Shown here piece after piece: positions 8,827 to 17,351 of a stretch of DNA of 64,000 nucleotides. The notes below the pieces were generated by a model. It saw only the letters and a list, made by a program, of their open reading frames with translations. It searched no databases and was not told the origin of the DNA. The position numbers and the translations under genes are program-made. The stretch lies in contig CAOKOS010000003.1 of the NCBI GenBank assembly GCA_948470255.1, positions 18,647 through 82,646 of the forward strand, read 5' to 3'. How positions within the stretch are numbered: position 1 is the stretch's first letter; each line of letters starts with the position of its first letter. The DNA is from an uncultured Lachnotalea sp. (GTDB lineage Bacteria > Bacillota > Clostridia > Lachnospirales > Lachnospiraceae).

Positions 8827-9540
8827 ATGGATCAGACGATGGAATTGCTCCAATCGGCACATGCAGGGGATAAAGAGGCAAGAGACAGACTGGTATCGGA
8901 AAATATGGGATTAATCTGGTGCGTGGTGCGGCGTTTTTTGGGGCGCGGCCATGAGGCTGAAGATTTATTCCAGATTGGCAGTATCGGGTTATTGAAAGCG
9001 ATAGATAAATTTGACACAAGTTATGATGTACGTTTTTCCACGTATGCGATTCCTATGATTACCGGGGAGATCAAAAGGTTTCTTCGGGATGACGGTATGA
9101 TTAAAATCAGCCGTTCTTTAAAAGAAATGGCGGCAAAGGCCGGCGCGGAAAAGGAGCGGCTCGGTGTTTCCCTGGGGAGGGAGCCGACGCTGCCGGAACT
9201 GGCGGAGGCCCTCCAGGTGGAACCGACGGAGCTGGCGGCAGCCATGGAATCTGGGGCGGAAGTGGAATCCCTTTATAAAACCATTTACCATGGGGACGGA
9301 AATGCCATCTATTTGATTGACAAATTGGAAGACATGAAAGATGAGGATGAAGGAGTTTTGAATAAAATGGTGGTGGCCAGACTTCTAAAAGAGCTGCCGG
9401 CCCAAGAGGCCCGCCTGATCGTCATGCGTTATTATATGGATAAAACCCAGACCCAGGTGGCAAAAGAACTGGGGATTTCCCAGGTACAGGTGTCCCGGCT
9501 GGAAAAGAAAATTTTGCAGACCATGAGGCGGCGGCTGTAG
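8827..9540 (+). CDS. sigF: RNA polymerase sporulation sigma factor F
   Basis: A 237-residue sigma-70 family factor that starts forespore transcription. Region 2 carries 'EAEDLFQIGSIGLLKAIDKFD' and 'YAIPMITGEIKRFLRDDG', typical of SigF/SigG. Region 3 follows, and region 4 ends with the helix-turn-helix 'TQTQVAKELGISQVQVSRLEKK'. Position after spoIIAB distinguishes it from SigG, which normally follows spoIIGA/sigE. The start has a CAGGAGG ribosome site. Immediately downstream lies a sigma-G-type promoter driving the spoVA genes, so the two forespore programmes sit back to back. Confidence 0.97.
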   Translation: MDQTMELLQSAHAGDKEARDRLVSENMGLIWCVVRRFLGRGHEAEDLFQIGSIGLLKAIDKFDTSYDVRFSTYAIPMITGEIKRFLRDDGMIKISRSLKEMAAKAGAEKERLGVSLGREPTLPELAEALQVEPTELAAAMESGAEVESLYKTIYHGDGNAIYLIDKLEDMKDEDEGVLNKMVVARLLKELPAQEARLIVMRYYMDKTQTQVAKELGISQVQVSRLEKKILQTMRRRL

Positions 9541-9554
9541 GTTTCTGGGTCAGT

Positions 9555-9585
9555 AGAATAAAAAAAAGTACTTTTTGCCATACTA
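9555..9585 (+). promoter_or_regulatory. Sigma-G-type promoter for the spoVAA operon
   Basis: AGAATA (-35-like) and CATACTA (-10-like) spaced by 18 bp, just after the sigF stop. This matches the known B. subtilis sigma-G pattern (gnATR, about 18 bp, CATACTA). It fits forespore expression of spoVA genes. Sigma F has a related consensus and could share it. Confidence 0.8.
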
Positions 9586-9610
9586 TCATCAGAAGAAAGG
9601 AGCTGGTGAT

Positions 9611-9835
9611 ATGGATTATTCGAGAACGAAACGCTGGATTATAGGGCTGCTGCTGCTGGCTGCTGTTGTGGCAGTGGCGGCAGGTTATATGTTGTCAGGA
9701 AAGGCTTCGGAATCAGGGAACAAAGGAACTTTAGTCAGGATGTTCCGTGACGGGAGCCATGCCGCTGCAGAGGTTCTTAAGGATGGGGAAGAATTTCTCT
9801 GCGAAAAAATCGGAAAAGCGGCGAAGAGCTTATGA
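9611..9835 (+). CDS. Small single-span membrane protein in the spoVA operon
   Basis: 74 residues. Residues about 7-28 (a WIIGLLLLAAVVAVAAGYML-type stretch) form one membrane helix, and the remaining 45 residues are polar. The start chosen at 9611 has AAAGGAG upstream; the track start at 9575 overlaps the sigma-G -10 and is rejected. Its stop overlaps the spoVAA start by 4 bp (ATGA), so it is co-translated with spoVAA and shares the forespore promoter. I know no named family. A role in the forespore inner membrane near the SpoVA channel is inference from position only. Confidence 0.8.
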   Translation: MDYSRTKRWIIGLLLLAAVVAVAAGYMLSGKASESGNKGTLVRMFRDGSHAAAEVLKDGEEFLCEKIGKAAKSL

Positions 9836-10458
9836 GCGAAGTATTGTATCTTAAGCTGAACCAAAATACGGAAGTCCATGAAAAAGAAGTGTTTCTGGGA
9901 CAGCTGGGGAGTATCTGGTGTCGGGATAAAGCCATTGAAAGCAAGTGTAAAGCAATCAAGGTCATGAATATCCGGTCGGACAAGAAGGAACGATATGTGG
10001 TGTCGGTCATGGAGCTGATTACAAAAATGGAGAAGCTCTGCGAACAGGTGGAAATCAATAGCATCGGTGAAACGGATTGCATTATTGATTACCAGCCCGA
10101 TATAAAACCACGTCCTGTCTGGGACTGGGTTAAAACAGCTTTTGTCTGCGGGGTATCGTTTTTTGGTTCTGCATTTGCTATTATGACCTTTAATAACGAT
10201 GGTGATGTAAGCAATATTTTCAAAAGTATTTACACACAGGTTATGGGAACAGCCCCCAACGGGCCGACAATTCTGGAGATGACTTATTCGATCGGCCTCC
10301 CCATTGGGATTCTGGTGTTTTTTAACCATTTTTCCAAAGCGGCTCTTTCCAAAGATCCGACGCCCATTGAGGTACAGATGCGTACTTATGAAACGGATGT
10401 CAATACCACACTAATCCAAAACTCAGAAAGAGAGGAGTCCGGCATTGATGTTTCTTAA
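9832..10458 (+). CDS. spoVAA: Stage V sporulation protein AA
   Basis: 208-residue component encoded with the SpoVA channel, which moves Ca-dipicolinate into the forespore and out again at germination. The N-terminal half is soluble; two membrane segments lie in the C-terminal half around 'AFVCGVSFFGSAFAIMTF' and 'YSIGLPIGILVFFNHF'. The second segment and the following 'DPTPIEVQM' match the SpoVAA hallmark. Length equals that of the B. subtilis protein (about 206). It overlaps the upstream small gene by 4 bp and spoVAB by 11 bp, as expected for a coupled operon. Confidence 0.94.
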   Translation: MSEVLYLKLNQNTEVHEKEVFLGQLGSIWCRDKAIESKCKAIKVMNIRSDKKERYVVSVMELITKMEKLCEQVEINSIGETDCIIDYQPDIKPRPVWDWVKTAFVCGVSFFGSAFAIMTFNNDGDVSNIFKSIYTQVMGTAPNGPTILEMTYSIGLPIGILVFFNHFSKAALSKDPTPIEVQMRTYETDVNTTLIQNSEREESGIDVS

Positions 10459-10864
10459 TTATTTCCTGCTGGGAATCATTGGTTTGTGTGCCGGAGGCGT
10501 CATAGCGGCGGGAGTATTTGCCTTTATTGTCACCATTGGCGTAGTGATCCGGCTCATAGGGAAAACTCATACAGCGAAACATATCCGGCTGATCGAAGAC
10601 TTTATTGTAATGGGAGGAGCTGCCGGGAATGTTGTGAATCTTTACGGGATTTCTGTGCCGGGAGGAAGGGTCTTGTTGGGGCTTTTGGGGCTGGGCGCCG
10701 GGATTTTTGTGGGCTGCCTTATTATGTCTTTGGCGGAAACATTAAACGCACTGCCTGTTTTAAGCAGAAGAATCCGACTGGCAACAGGGCTGCAGTATGT
10801 GATCTTGTCGGTGGCTGTGGGAAAAGGCGTCGGCGCCTTTTTGTTTTTTTTCCTGGGAAATTAA
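10448..10864 (+). CDS. spoVAB: Stage V sporulation protein AB
   Basis: 138-residue integral membrane protein with about four hydrophobic segments, matching SpoVAB in size and in its position between spoVAA and spoVAC. The start at ATG 10448 is preferred over the TTG at 10445 given by the track, with the GAGAGGAG ribosome site inside spoVAA. The motif 'GGAAGNVVNLYGISVPGGR' in the middle is characteristic. It acts in the forespore membrane with the other SpoVA proteins; its precise contribution to the channel is not known for the family. Confidence 0.92.
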   Translation: MFLNYFLLGIIGLCAGGVIAAGVFAFIVTIGVVIRLIGKTHTAKHIRLIEDFIVMGGAAGNVVNLYGISVPGGRVLLGLLGLGAGIFVGCLIMSLAETLNALPVLSRRIRLATGLQYVILSVAVGKGVGAFLFFFLGN

Positions 10865-10957
10865 TTTTGAGAAATGATTCTGGGAAATGGAGAAAACTAT
10901 CTGCAAAATGAAAGGAATTTCCTGAAAGGATAAAGAAAACGAAGAGAGGAATCTATT

Positions 10958-11458
10958 ATGGATGAAAATGAAAAAATAAAAGGAATACCACTTCCAAGTG
11001 AAAACATGCAGCCGGAGGAATATGAAAAATATGTGAAAAAGGTTACGCCTGTCCACAACATGCCTCTCAATATGTTGAAGGCATTTTTGACAGGGGGGGT
11101 CATCTGCACCATCGGCCAGTTTTTCATGAATACCTTTACGAATAACGGCCTGGAAAAGGACGCAGCCAGCGCATGGACCTTGTTGGTTTTGATTGGGAGT
11201 ACTGTCGTTTTGACAGGGCTTAATATATTCCCAAAGATTGTTACCTTTGGCGGCGCCGGCGCCCTGGTGCCCATCACCGGATTTGCCAATTCCGTGGTGG
11301 CCCCGGCCATCGAGTACAAGAAAGAGGGCCAGGTCTTTGGCATCGGCTGCAAGATCTTCACCATCGCCGGCCCGGTGATTTTGTATGGGATTTTCGCCAG
11401 CTGGATCGCAGGGGTAATTTATTATTTTCTTGATATGGCGGGGGTGTATTGGGGGTAA
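10958..11458 (+). CDS. spoVAC: Stage V sporulation protein AC (SpoVA channel subunit)
   Basis: 166-residue membrane protein. In B. subtilis SpoVAC is the mechanosensitive pore of the dipicolinate channel. Visible are the conserved entry 'KVTPVHNMPLNMLKAFLTGG', four membrane segments, and the loop 'GGAGALVPITGFANSVVAPA' shared with SpoVAE-type subunits. In most spore formers spoVAD follows directly. Here a terminator and three unrelated genes come between, and spoVAD appears 4.7 kb downstream. The start has a GAAGAGAGGAATC ribosome region. No spoVAE or spoVAF copy is present in the window. Confidence 0.96.
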   Translation: MDENEKIKGIPLPSENMQPEEYEKYVKKVTPVHNMPLNMLKAFLTGGVICTIGQFFMNTFTNNGLEKDAASAWTLLVLIGSTVVLTGLNIFPKIVTFGGAGALVPITGFANSVVAPAIEYKKEGQVFGIGCKIFTIAGPVILYGIFASWIAGVIYYFLDMAGVYWG

Positions 11459-11513
11459 AGGACTTATGCGGAGGCGATGAGCCGGACGGAAAATATGGGT
11501 TTGGGAAGCAGGG

Positions 11514-11541
11514 CAGCGAAGATTTCGCTGTTCTGTTTTTT
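11514..11541 (+). terminator. Terminator after spoVAC
   Basis: CAGCGAA / TTCGCTG stem with a short loop, followed by TTCTGTTTTTT. It separates spoVAC from the inserted genes. The rest of the 214-bp gap up to 11672 is AT-rich with no gene. Confidence 0.8.
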
Positions 11542-11672
11542 ATTGCCTATTCCGGGAAAATACATTATGCTTAATGTGAAGAAAGTATGATTGGTTTTGG
11601 AAAAAATAATATTTGACCATCATAGTTAATTATAGATATGGAGAGGGAAATAGAAAACGGGAATAAGGCTGA

Positions 11673-14555
11673 ATGGAGTTAGTACGCCTTTGGGTGGGGT
11701 TTTCCTGGGAATATACAGAAAAAAAGCCCCGGAGATTTTATCGGAGATTTATGCCAGGAGAAAAAATCAAGGTTTTTATCAGTTCTATATGCGGAGAGCC
11801 AAGGTATGATAAGGTACGCACAGAATTAAAAAATGCGATAGAAGGAACAAACCTGGCAGAGGTATATTTGTCTGAGGCAAATCCGGCCTTGAGCCTGCCC
11901 ATGGAAGTACATGATGCTTTTGCATTGGAAGGTAGTGACTTGTGCATTTTCTTGATTGATAATGCGGATGGTGTGGCACCCGAAGTACAGAAACAAGTAG
12001 ACTTAGCAAAAAAATATGGTATTAAAGCGGTCTATTACTTTTGCGATGGGAGGTCATTGGAACAAACAGTTCTTGAAAAGAACCTTACGGGAATTGTGGG
12101 TATAAGGAAAGAAACAGTACATAAGTTTCAAGAGGTAAGCCAAAAAGGCGCCGCCGCATTGATGAATGACATTGTATCGGTATATCGCAATTACTGCGGC
12201 GGAAATATAATCCTCAAATCAGAAAATGAAGAATTTCAGAAAATCGGCGTAGCCGGTACGGAGTCCGCTCCTGTGCCAACGCTTCCTAAAACAGTTTTGG
12301 ATAATATTGATAAATGTAAAGAATATATTTTAAAGTTTGTGATCGGACATTCTTATGTCTGGTTGGATGACGGACAAGTGCACACCAGCGACCTGGATGA
12401 ATGGGGAGTTCAGTTCCTAGCCGTATTATTTGAGGGGAAGCCGATTCAGCAGTTCAACACGGGAATGTTTCTGGATGTATTGAAAGAAATGCAGGAGGAG
12501 AAGCACTTTCAGGTGGTACGGATACGCTGGCAGGCGATTCAGGATTATTTTGCAGGAGATGTTTCAAAATGCATTGAGCGCCTGGAGAAAGCGTTGGCGC
12601 TTGCAAAAGAGACAGAGCGCCCTCTGTGGCTGATTCATGATATTTTAATTGATCTCAGGAATCAACAGTGGGTACTTTGCTGGATGAATAATCATCTTTC
12701 GGAACCGGAAGCCCAAAAAGAACTGACAAATAGCACAGAAGAGATCCATTATCCCACTTTGGATCGGATAAATAAATCATTACATGAAAAGTGGATGGAG
12801 GGCCTGTATAAGAAAAAAATAGAATCCCCATATTCAGTGACAGTGAGTAATAATATGGAATTGTATGGAAATCTGCTGGCAAGTGTTTATATTATTTCCC
12901 TTTATAATGGTTCGCTTACCCATTTGCTTTCGCTGTATGAGAAAATAAAAATGTTCTTGTTTTATCTGAGCAACAAATATGATAACTGGACTTTTCGGCG
13001 GGATATGCTGAAATTAGCCGTTTTTTCTGGAAATAAAAAGGAAATAGATGGAATTAAAAAAATTTATCCGGAAATACTAAATCATTTATCAGAATCAGAC
13101 GCCGCTGAGATTATGCGGTTTTGTGGTAATGAGTCAATAGATTATAAAAAAGTCAATAAACTTCTATTGGGTTTGGGAACGGTTGGCTATTATTTAGAGG
13201 ATAAAGAATTTGAGGCATACAGCAATTTACTTTTGTTGAGGATAAAAGGCTGGCTTAATGACGAGTATTCCGTAACAGCGATCGGTCAGAATATTTTTCC
13301 ATGTCTTTCGGGAATTTCTATTCGATTATCTCAAGATACACTTGCAGAAATCTGCTGCCTGTTTATGGACAGGGGTTATAGCCGATGGTATACGGAAATG
13401 TTCCGGTTTATGGCGGAGCATATTGATTTGCGGAAGATGAGCAAACCAGCGGTAATCAATTTGATTCATCATATTATTGCGATTTTGGAGCAGGATAAAG
13501 GGCGGGAAGAGATCAGGAGCGTTCCTCGTTTTCTCTATATGTTTAGAAAACAAGATAATAGTCTGACGGAGACTTTGGATGCGGCCGTTTTAAAATATCT
13601 GCCGGACTTTTATCAGGGTGCCTATAAACTGGAAACCGTGACAGATGGAAATCAGGATAAATCCTGGTTTATTTGTGATTATGTAGATCAAATTCGTCAC
13701 AGTAATATGGAGCAAGGAAAAAATGGAATATTTTTCAGATGGGCTTCCGAAGATATTGCTGTGATCCGAAATATTTTGAGGAAGGAGAGGAAAAAATATT
13801 CACCGGAATTAATGGCCTCCGTAATATCTGTTGCTGCGGACGCAGTTTTAAAAGCGAAAAAAGAAATCAATGAGAAAATAGACGGGGTCAGCCTGTTAAT
13901 TTGTATAGTGTTTCTGTATCCTGAGGATTATGAAAGAAATCGGAGCATTTACGAAAACTTATATGAAAAGAGAAAAGAGGTAATGATCGTCGAAGATGAA
14001 CTTATGTCTTTCAATATTGACGGAATTTCTCTTAAGATAGGCTTGCAGTTTTTATTTGCCTCCATGGGAATGGATACAAGTGCCGATATTTTGGAATTAC
14101 TGCCGTTTATTCAAAACAGTACGGCAACCACCATAGCTGTAACCAGAATGATTATAGAATATCTGGAGCTTGGAGAAAAAGCTCAATTACCGCTCAAGAC
14201 AGAATGGATTGTTTTGCAATATGCGTTACAATGGGTTCAATCGGATTATACGGATATACGATGGAATGCGGCAAGGATTCTTATGGCTCTGCTCAGAAAC
14301 CCGGAAAATGAAGAGGTGATTAATCGTAAATTGGTAACTCTTATTGATACAGACAATGCATATATGAAAAATTTGATTATGAGAAATTTATATCATACAA
14401 AAGGGATCCAGGAAACTACAAAAAAATATATTGTGTCTAAGTGTGAAAATGATTCCAATTATGTCGTAAGAATGGTCTGTAATAGGGAACGTCGAAAGCA
14501 TGAAGAGGAAAATGGATATTCAATAGATTCTGGTTTGGCGGAAGTGGAAGCTTAG
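11673..14555 (+). CDS. DUF4062-type N-terminal domain fused to a long helical-repeat region
   Basis: A 960-residue predicted cytoplasmic protein. Residues about 31-150 match the DUF4062 pattern: the 'KVFISSICGEPRYDKVR' opening, a conserved Glu in the middle ('LPMEVHDAF'), and 'GSDLCIFLIDNADG'. DUF4062 is a Rossmann-like domain often found at the head of large multidomain proteins, some in anti-phage loci. From about 200 onward the chain is almost all alpha-helical with TPR/HEAT-like periodicity. I see no P-loop and no membrane helix. The gene is visibly more AT-rich than its neighbours and lies inside the otherwise conserved spoVA cluster, suggesting acquisition. The start is uncertain: ATG 11751 (MPGEKIKVFISS) would remove 26 poorly conserved residues. 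Function unknown. Confidence 0.82.
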   Translation: MELVRLWVGFSWEYTEKKPRRFYRRFMPGEKIKVFISSICGEPRYDKVRTELKNAIEGTNLAEVYLSEANPALSLPMEVHDAFALEGSDLCIFLIDNADGVAPEVQKQVDLAKKYGIKAVYYFCDGRSLEQTVLEKNLTGIVGIRKETVHKFQEVSQKGAAALMNDIVSVYRNYCGGNIILKSENEEFQKIGVAGTESAPVPTLPKTVLDNIDKCKEYILKFVIGHSYVWLDDGQVHTSDLDEWGVQFLAVLFEGKPIQQFNTGMFLDVLKEMQEEKHFQVVRIRWQAIQDYFAGDVSKCIERLEKALALAKETERPLWLIHDILIDLRNQQWVLCWMNNHLSEPEAQKELTNSTEEIHYPTLDRINKSLHEKWMEGLYKKKIESPYSVTVSNNMELYGNLLASVYIISLYNGSLTHLLSLYEKIKMFLFYLSNKYDNWTFRRDMLKLAVFSGNKKEIDGIKKIYPEILNHLSESDAAEIMRFCGNESIDYKKVNKLLLGLGTVGYYLEDKEFEAYSNLLLLRIKGWLNDEYSVTAIGQNIFPCLSGISIRLSQDTLAEICCLFMDRGYSRWYTEMFRFMAEHIDLRKMSKPAVINLIHHIIAILEQDKGREEIRSVPRFLYMFRKQDNSLTETLDAAVLKYLPDFYQGAYKLETVTDGNQDKSWFICDYVDQIRHSNMEQGKNGIFFRWASEDIAVIRNILRKERKKYSPELMASVISVAADAVLKAKKEINEKIDGVSLLICIVFLYPEDYERNRSIYENLYEKRKEVMIVEDELMSFNIDGISLKIGLQFLFASMGMDTSADILELLPFIQNSTATTIAVTRMIIEYLELGEKAQLPLKTEWIVLQYALQWVQSDYTDIRWNAARILMALLRNPENEEVINRKLVTLIDTDNAYMKNLIMRNLYHTKGIQETTKKYIVSKCENDSNYVVRMVCNRERRKHEEENGYSIDSGLAEVEA

Positions 14556-14751
14556 GGTGTCCTTCATTGCTTTTCTGGTGGGAATACTGTAAAATAAGCA
14601 TACAGGCAGGAGTAGGTGATATGATGGGTGGGCACTGGTTGAAACAGAGGCAAGGATCATATGGAAATATCACACGTTAGAAGATGTGGATAAGATTGTA
14701 AAAGGGAGTCATAAGATAGCAGGATCCAATATAATATGTGGAGGTGACAGC

Positions 14752-15147
14752 ATGAGACATAAAGTAAGGTTGACAGTCATTGATAAAAAACTCTATCCGG
14801 AGCTTCAGCGGCAATACTGTGCTGATCCAAACTCTGGGGCCTGTCCATGTTATAATGTGGGTGATGTCTTTGAGTTTTATCGTGACGATGAGCGGGATGA
14901 TTTCTGGCACATGGGCCTGGACACTCTGGTACATACGGATGTTAATCCGAATACAGTTGCAGGCGGCCCGAAGATGCCGCATTGTTCTGAACTGTGGGAT
15001 GCAATCAGCCGATATGTCTATACCGGGCTTCAGGGAGGATCCATTATGAGGGGCTGGATGGGGCGGGAGAATGAGATGATCGCTTGCTGTTCAGACGGTA
15101 CCAGACCAGTCATCTTCAAGATTGAACGAATTGATTACGAGGATTGA
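14752..15147 (+). CDS. TIGR04076-family protein
   Basis: 131 residues, matching the small uncharacterised TIGR04076 family: 'KVRLTVIDKKLYPELQRQYC' near the start, 'WDAISRYVYTGLQGG' in the middle, and a C-terminal 'MIACCSDGTRPVIFKIERID'. The family is common in clostridia, often as stand-alone genes, and has no assigned biochemical role; conserved cysteines suggest metal or redox function, which is speculation. The ATG at 14752 has a GGAGGTGACAGC ribosome site, so the track start at 14686 is rejected. It lies in the insertion between spoVAC and spoVAD. Confidence 0.88.
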   Translation: MRHKVRLTVIDKKLYPELQRQYCADPNSGACPCYNVGDVFEFYRDDERDDFWHMGLDTLVHTDVNPNTVAGGPKMPHCSELWDAISRYVYTGLQGGSIMRGWMGRENEMIACCSDGTRPVIFKIERIDYED

Positions 15148-15208
15148 TTTAGGCGGTGAAGGTATATGGCAGAGAGCCAAAACATTTTGATGTGGAGGGC
15201 TAGAGGTT

Positions 15209-16027
15209 TTGGGTGGATGGAATGTAGTTCTTTTGCTGGCGGTGGTTATACTTTTGTATTTTCTTATGATTATGCCCCATATGTTTGAAAAGCCGGATGT
15301 TTCCCGCTTTTTGGGGGTATATTATGCCCATCGGGGACTGCACGACAACCGTTCCGGTGTACCGGAAAATTCGCTGCCTGCGTTTTTGCGGGCCGTGGAA
15401 GCCGGGTATGGGATTGAACTTGACGTGCAGCTTACAAAAGACGAACAAGTGGTGGTGTTTCATGACAATACGTTAAAGAGAGTCTGCGGTGTGGATGCCC
15501 CTGTCAATTCCATGGTCTACAGGGAGCTTAAAAGTCTTTGCCTGCTGCATACAGGGGAACGGATTCCGTTACTTTCGGAGGTATTAAAGGCAGTGGGCGG
15601 CCGCGTTCCCTTGATTGTGGAAATAAAAATGGTAAATTCTAAAACCAGGGTTTGCGTTTTGGCAGATCAGATACTTAAGGATTATCAGGGAACCTACTGC
15701 ATGGAATCGTTTCACCCTCTTGCGGTTTACTGGTATAAAAAGAACCGGCCGGAAATTGTGAGGGGACAGCTTTCTGCTGACTTTAAAAAAGAAGGGGACA
15801 GGGAAACGTTTCCCATGTGGATTGTACACCATCTTTTGACCAATTTTATCACCAGGCCCGATTTTATCGCATATTCCCACAAGGGCGCAGATGTGCCGGC
15901 CAGGCGGATTTGCCGCCGGCTTTACCGGAACCTGTCGGTGGCCTGGACCATTCGGTCGGAAGCAGACCTGGAGGCTGTGAAAAATCAGTTTGACTTATTT
16001 ATTTTTGAAGGATTCCGGCCAAAATAG
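15209..16027 (+). CDS. Membrane-anchored glycerophosphodiester phosphodiesterase
   Basis: 272 residues. An N-terminal membrane helix (about 5-23) is followed by a GDPD TIM barrel. Catalytic elements visible are 'AHRGLHDNRSGVPENSLPAF' (His and Arg at the active site, metal-binding Glu), 'GIELDVQLTKDEQVVVFHD' (Glu/Asp metal ligands and second His) and 'LIVEIKM'. The family hydrolyses glycerophosphodiesters to glycerol-3-phosphate and an alcohol; the anchor suggests action on membrane lipid or teichoic-acid products. The start is TTG with GGAGGG 9 bp upstream. It is the last gene before spoVAD and is not normally part of the spoVA operon. Confidence 0.93.
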   Translation: MGGWNVVLLLAVVILLYFLMIMPHMFEKPDVSRFLGVYYAHRGLHDNRSGVPENSLPAFLRAVEAGYGIELDVQLTKDEQVVVFHDNTLKRVCGVDAPVNSMVYRELKSLCLLHTGERIPLLSEVLKAVGGRVPLIVEIKMVNSKTRVCVLADQILKDYQGTYCMESFHPLAVYWYKKNRPEIVRGQLSADFKKEGDRETFPMWIVHHLLTNFITRPDFIAYSHKGADVPARRICRRLYRNLSVAWTIRSEADLEAVKNQFDLFIFEGFRPK

Positions 16028-16096
16028 AGCGATGCCGTCCATTGACAAGGGACGGTATAGGACGGATTGATAAAACATTGTTTCCCCCTTCTTCCG

Positions 16097-16126
16097 GGAA
16101 TAATGCCGGCAAAACGGTACATACTG
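16097..16126 (+). promoter_or_regulatory. Sigma-G-type promoter for spoVAD
   Basis: GGAATA and CATACTG spaced by 17 bp, about 50 bp before the spoVAD start. It resembles the sigma-G promoter found upstream of the spoVAA genes in this window and explains how spoVAD stays forespore-expressed although it is separated from spoVAC. Confidence 0.68.
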
Positions 16127-16178
16127 ACTGTAAAGGCTGGTGCCGGTATTGAAAGAAACGAAGAAAGAGGGAAGATCC

Positions 16179-17198
16179 ATGACAGGAAGAAAATTTCAGA
16201 GGGGAAAAGCCAGTATTGAATTTTCAGAAGGCCCTAGAATCATCGGGCGGGCCTCTGTGGCCGGGAAAAAAGAAGGAGAAGGGCCGCTTGCTGAATATTT
16301 TGATGTGATTGAGTGGGATCCCATGGTGGGGTGTGATAACTGGGAAGCAGCAGAAAGCGCACTTCAAAAGAAAGCTGCGGATTTGGCCATTGAGAAAGCT
16401 GGGCTGGTGCGAAATGAGGTTCGTTATTTATTTGCCGGGGATCTGCTGGGACAGCTGATTGCCACATCTTTTGGCACTGTAGACTTGGAAATTCCGGTTT
16501 TCGGGCTGTATGGAGCCTGCTCTACCATTGGGGAAGCCCTTTGCCTGGGCGCCATGACTGTGGAAGCAGGATATGCCGATTATGTGATGTCCATGGCTTC
16601 CAGCCATTTTGCCAGCGCGGAAAAACAGTTCCGTTTTCCGCTGGAATATGGAAACCAGAGGCCGTTATCCACCACCTGGACCATTACTGGCTGCGGCTCT
16701 TTTATTGTGGGCAAGCAGGGGGGGAACGTCAGAATATGCGGTATTACACCGGGAAAAATCGTGGATATGGGGTTGAAAGATTCCATGAATATGGGCGCAT
16801 GTATGGCGCCGGCGGCCTGCGACACCATATGCCGAAATCTGGAAGATTTTGGAAGGAAACCGGAAGATTATGACAAAATTATCACCGGGGACCTGGGAGA
16901 AGTAGGACAGAAAATCTTGTTGGATTTTATGCGGAGCCATGGCTACGAAATAGAAGACCGGCACATGGACTGCGGCATTGAAATTTTTGACAAAGAAAGC
17001 CAGGATACTCATTCCGGAGGAAGCGGATGCGGCTGTTCGGCCATTGTGCTGGCTGCTTATATCCTGCCAAAGCTGGAGTCAGGGGAATGGAACAGAGTGT
17101 TGTTTTTGCCTACCGGGGCGCTTCTTTCCAGCACCAGTTTTAACGAAGGGCAGAGTGTGCCAGGGATTGCCCATGGGGTAGTGTTGGAGCGCTGCTAA
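16179..17198 (+). CDS. spoVAD: Stage V sporulation protein AD
   Basis: 339-residue thiolase-fold protein (family length about 338) that binds dipicolinate on the forespore inner membrane and is needed for its uptake. Recognised by 'VYGACSTIGEALCLGAMTVEAGYAD'-like thiolase core (here 'FGLYGACSTIGEALCLG'), 'SMASSHFASAEKQFRFPLEY', and the C-terminal 'FLPTGALLSSTSFNEGQSVP'. The start is ATG 16179 with AAGAGGGAAGATCC upstream; the track extension to 16140 is not supported. It is displaced 4.7 kb from spoVAC and has its own sigma-G-like promoter. SpoVAE, which usually follows, is absent here. Confidence 0.97.
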   Translation: MTGRKFQRGKASIEFSEGPRIIGRASVAGKKEGEGPLAEYFDVIEWDPMVGCDNWEAAESALQKKAADLAIEKAGLVRNEVRYLFAGDLLGQLIATSFGTVDLEIPVFGLYGACSTIGEALCLGAMTVEAGYADYVMSMASSHFASAEKQFRFPLEYGNQRPLSTTWTITGCGSFIVGKQGGNVRICGITPGKIVDMGLKDSMNMGACMAPAACDTICRNLEDFGRKPEDYDKIITGDLGEVGQKILLDFMRSHGYEIEDRHMDCGIEIFDKESQDTHSGGSGCGCSAIVLAAYILPKLESGEWNRVLFLPTGALLSSTSFNEGQSVPGIAHGVVLERC

Positions 17199-17232
17199 AT
17201 CATAAAAATTTTTGAGATTTTAGCTAAAATAG

Positions 17233-17261
17233 TTGACATTTAGAAAAAATCAAGTTAAAAT
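17233..17261 (+). promoter_or_regulatory. Putative promoter of the kinase/Ig-protein pair
   Basis: TTGACA and TAAAAT spaced by 17 bp, 90 bp before the kinase start. Confidence 0.7.
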
Positions 17262-17263
17262 AA

Positions 17264-17297
17264 AAGCATCGTCAGATCTGGCGGTGCTTCTTTTCGG
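17264..17297 (+). terminator. Hairpin with T-rich tail
   Basis: AAGCATCG / CGGTGCTT stem followed by CTTTT. It could terminate spoVAD, or, because the adjacent promoter would initiate close to its left arm, form a 5'-end hairpin on the kinase mRNA. Confidence 0.5.
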
Positions 17298-17351
17298 GGA
17301 TTCTCCCGGTGATTCCATGAAATTAAAAAGAATAATGTCTGGGGTGAGCAT

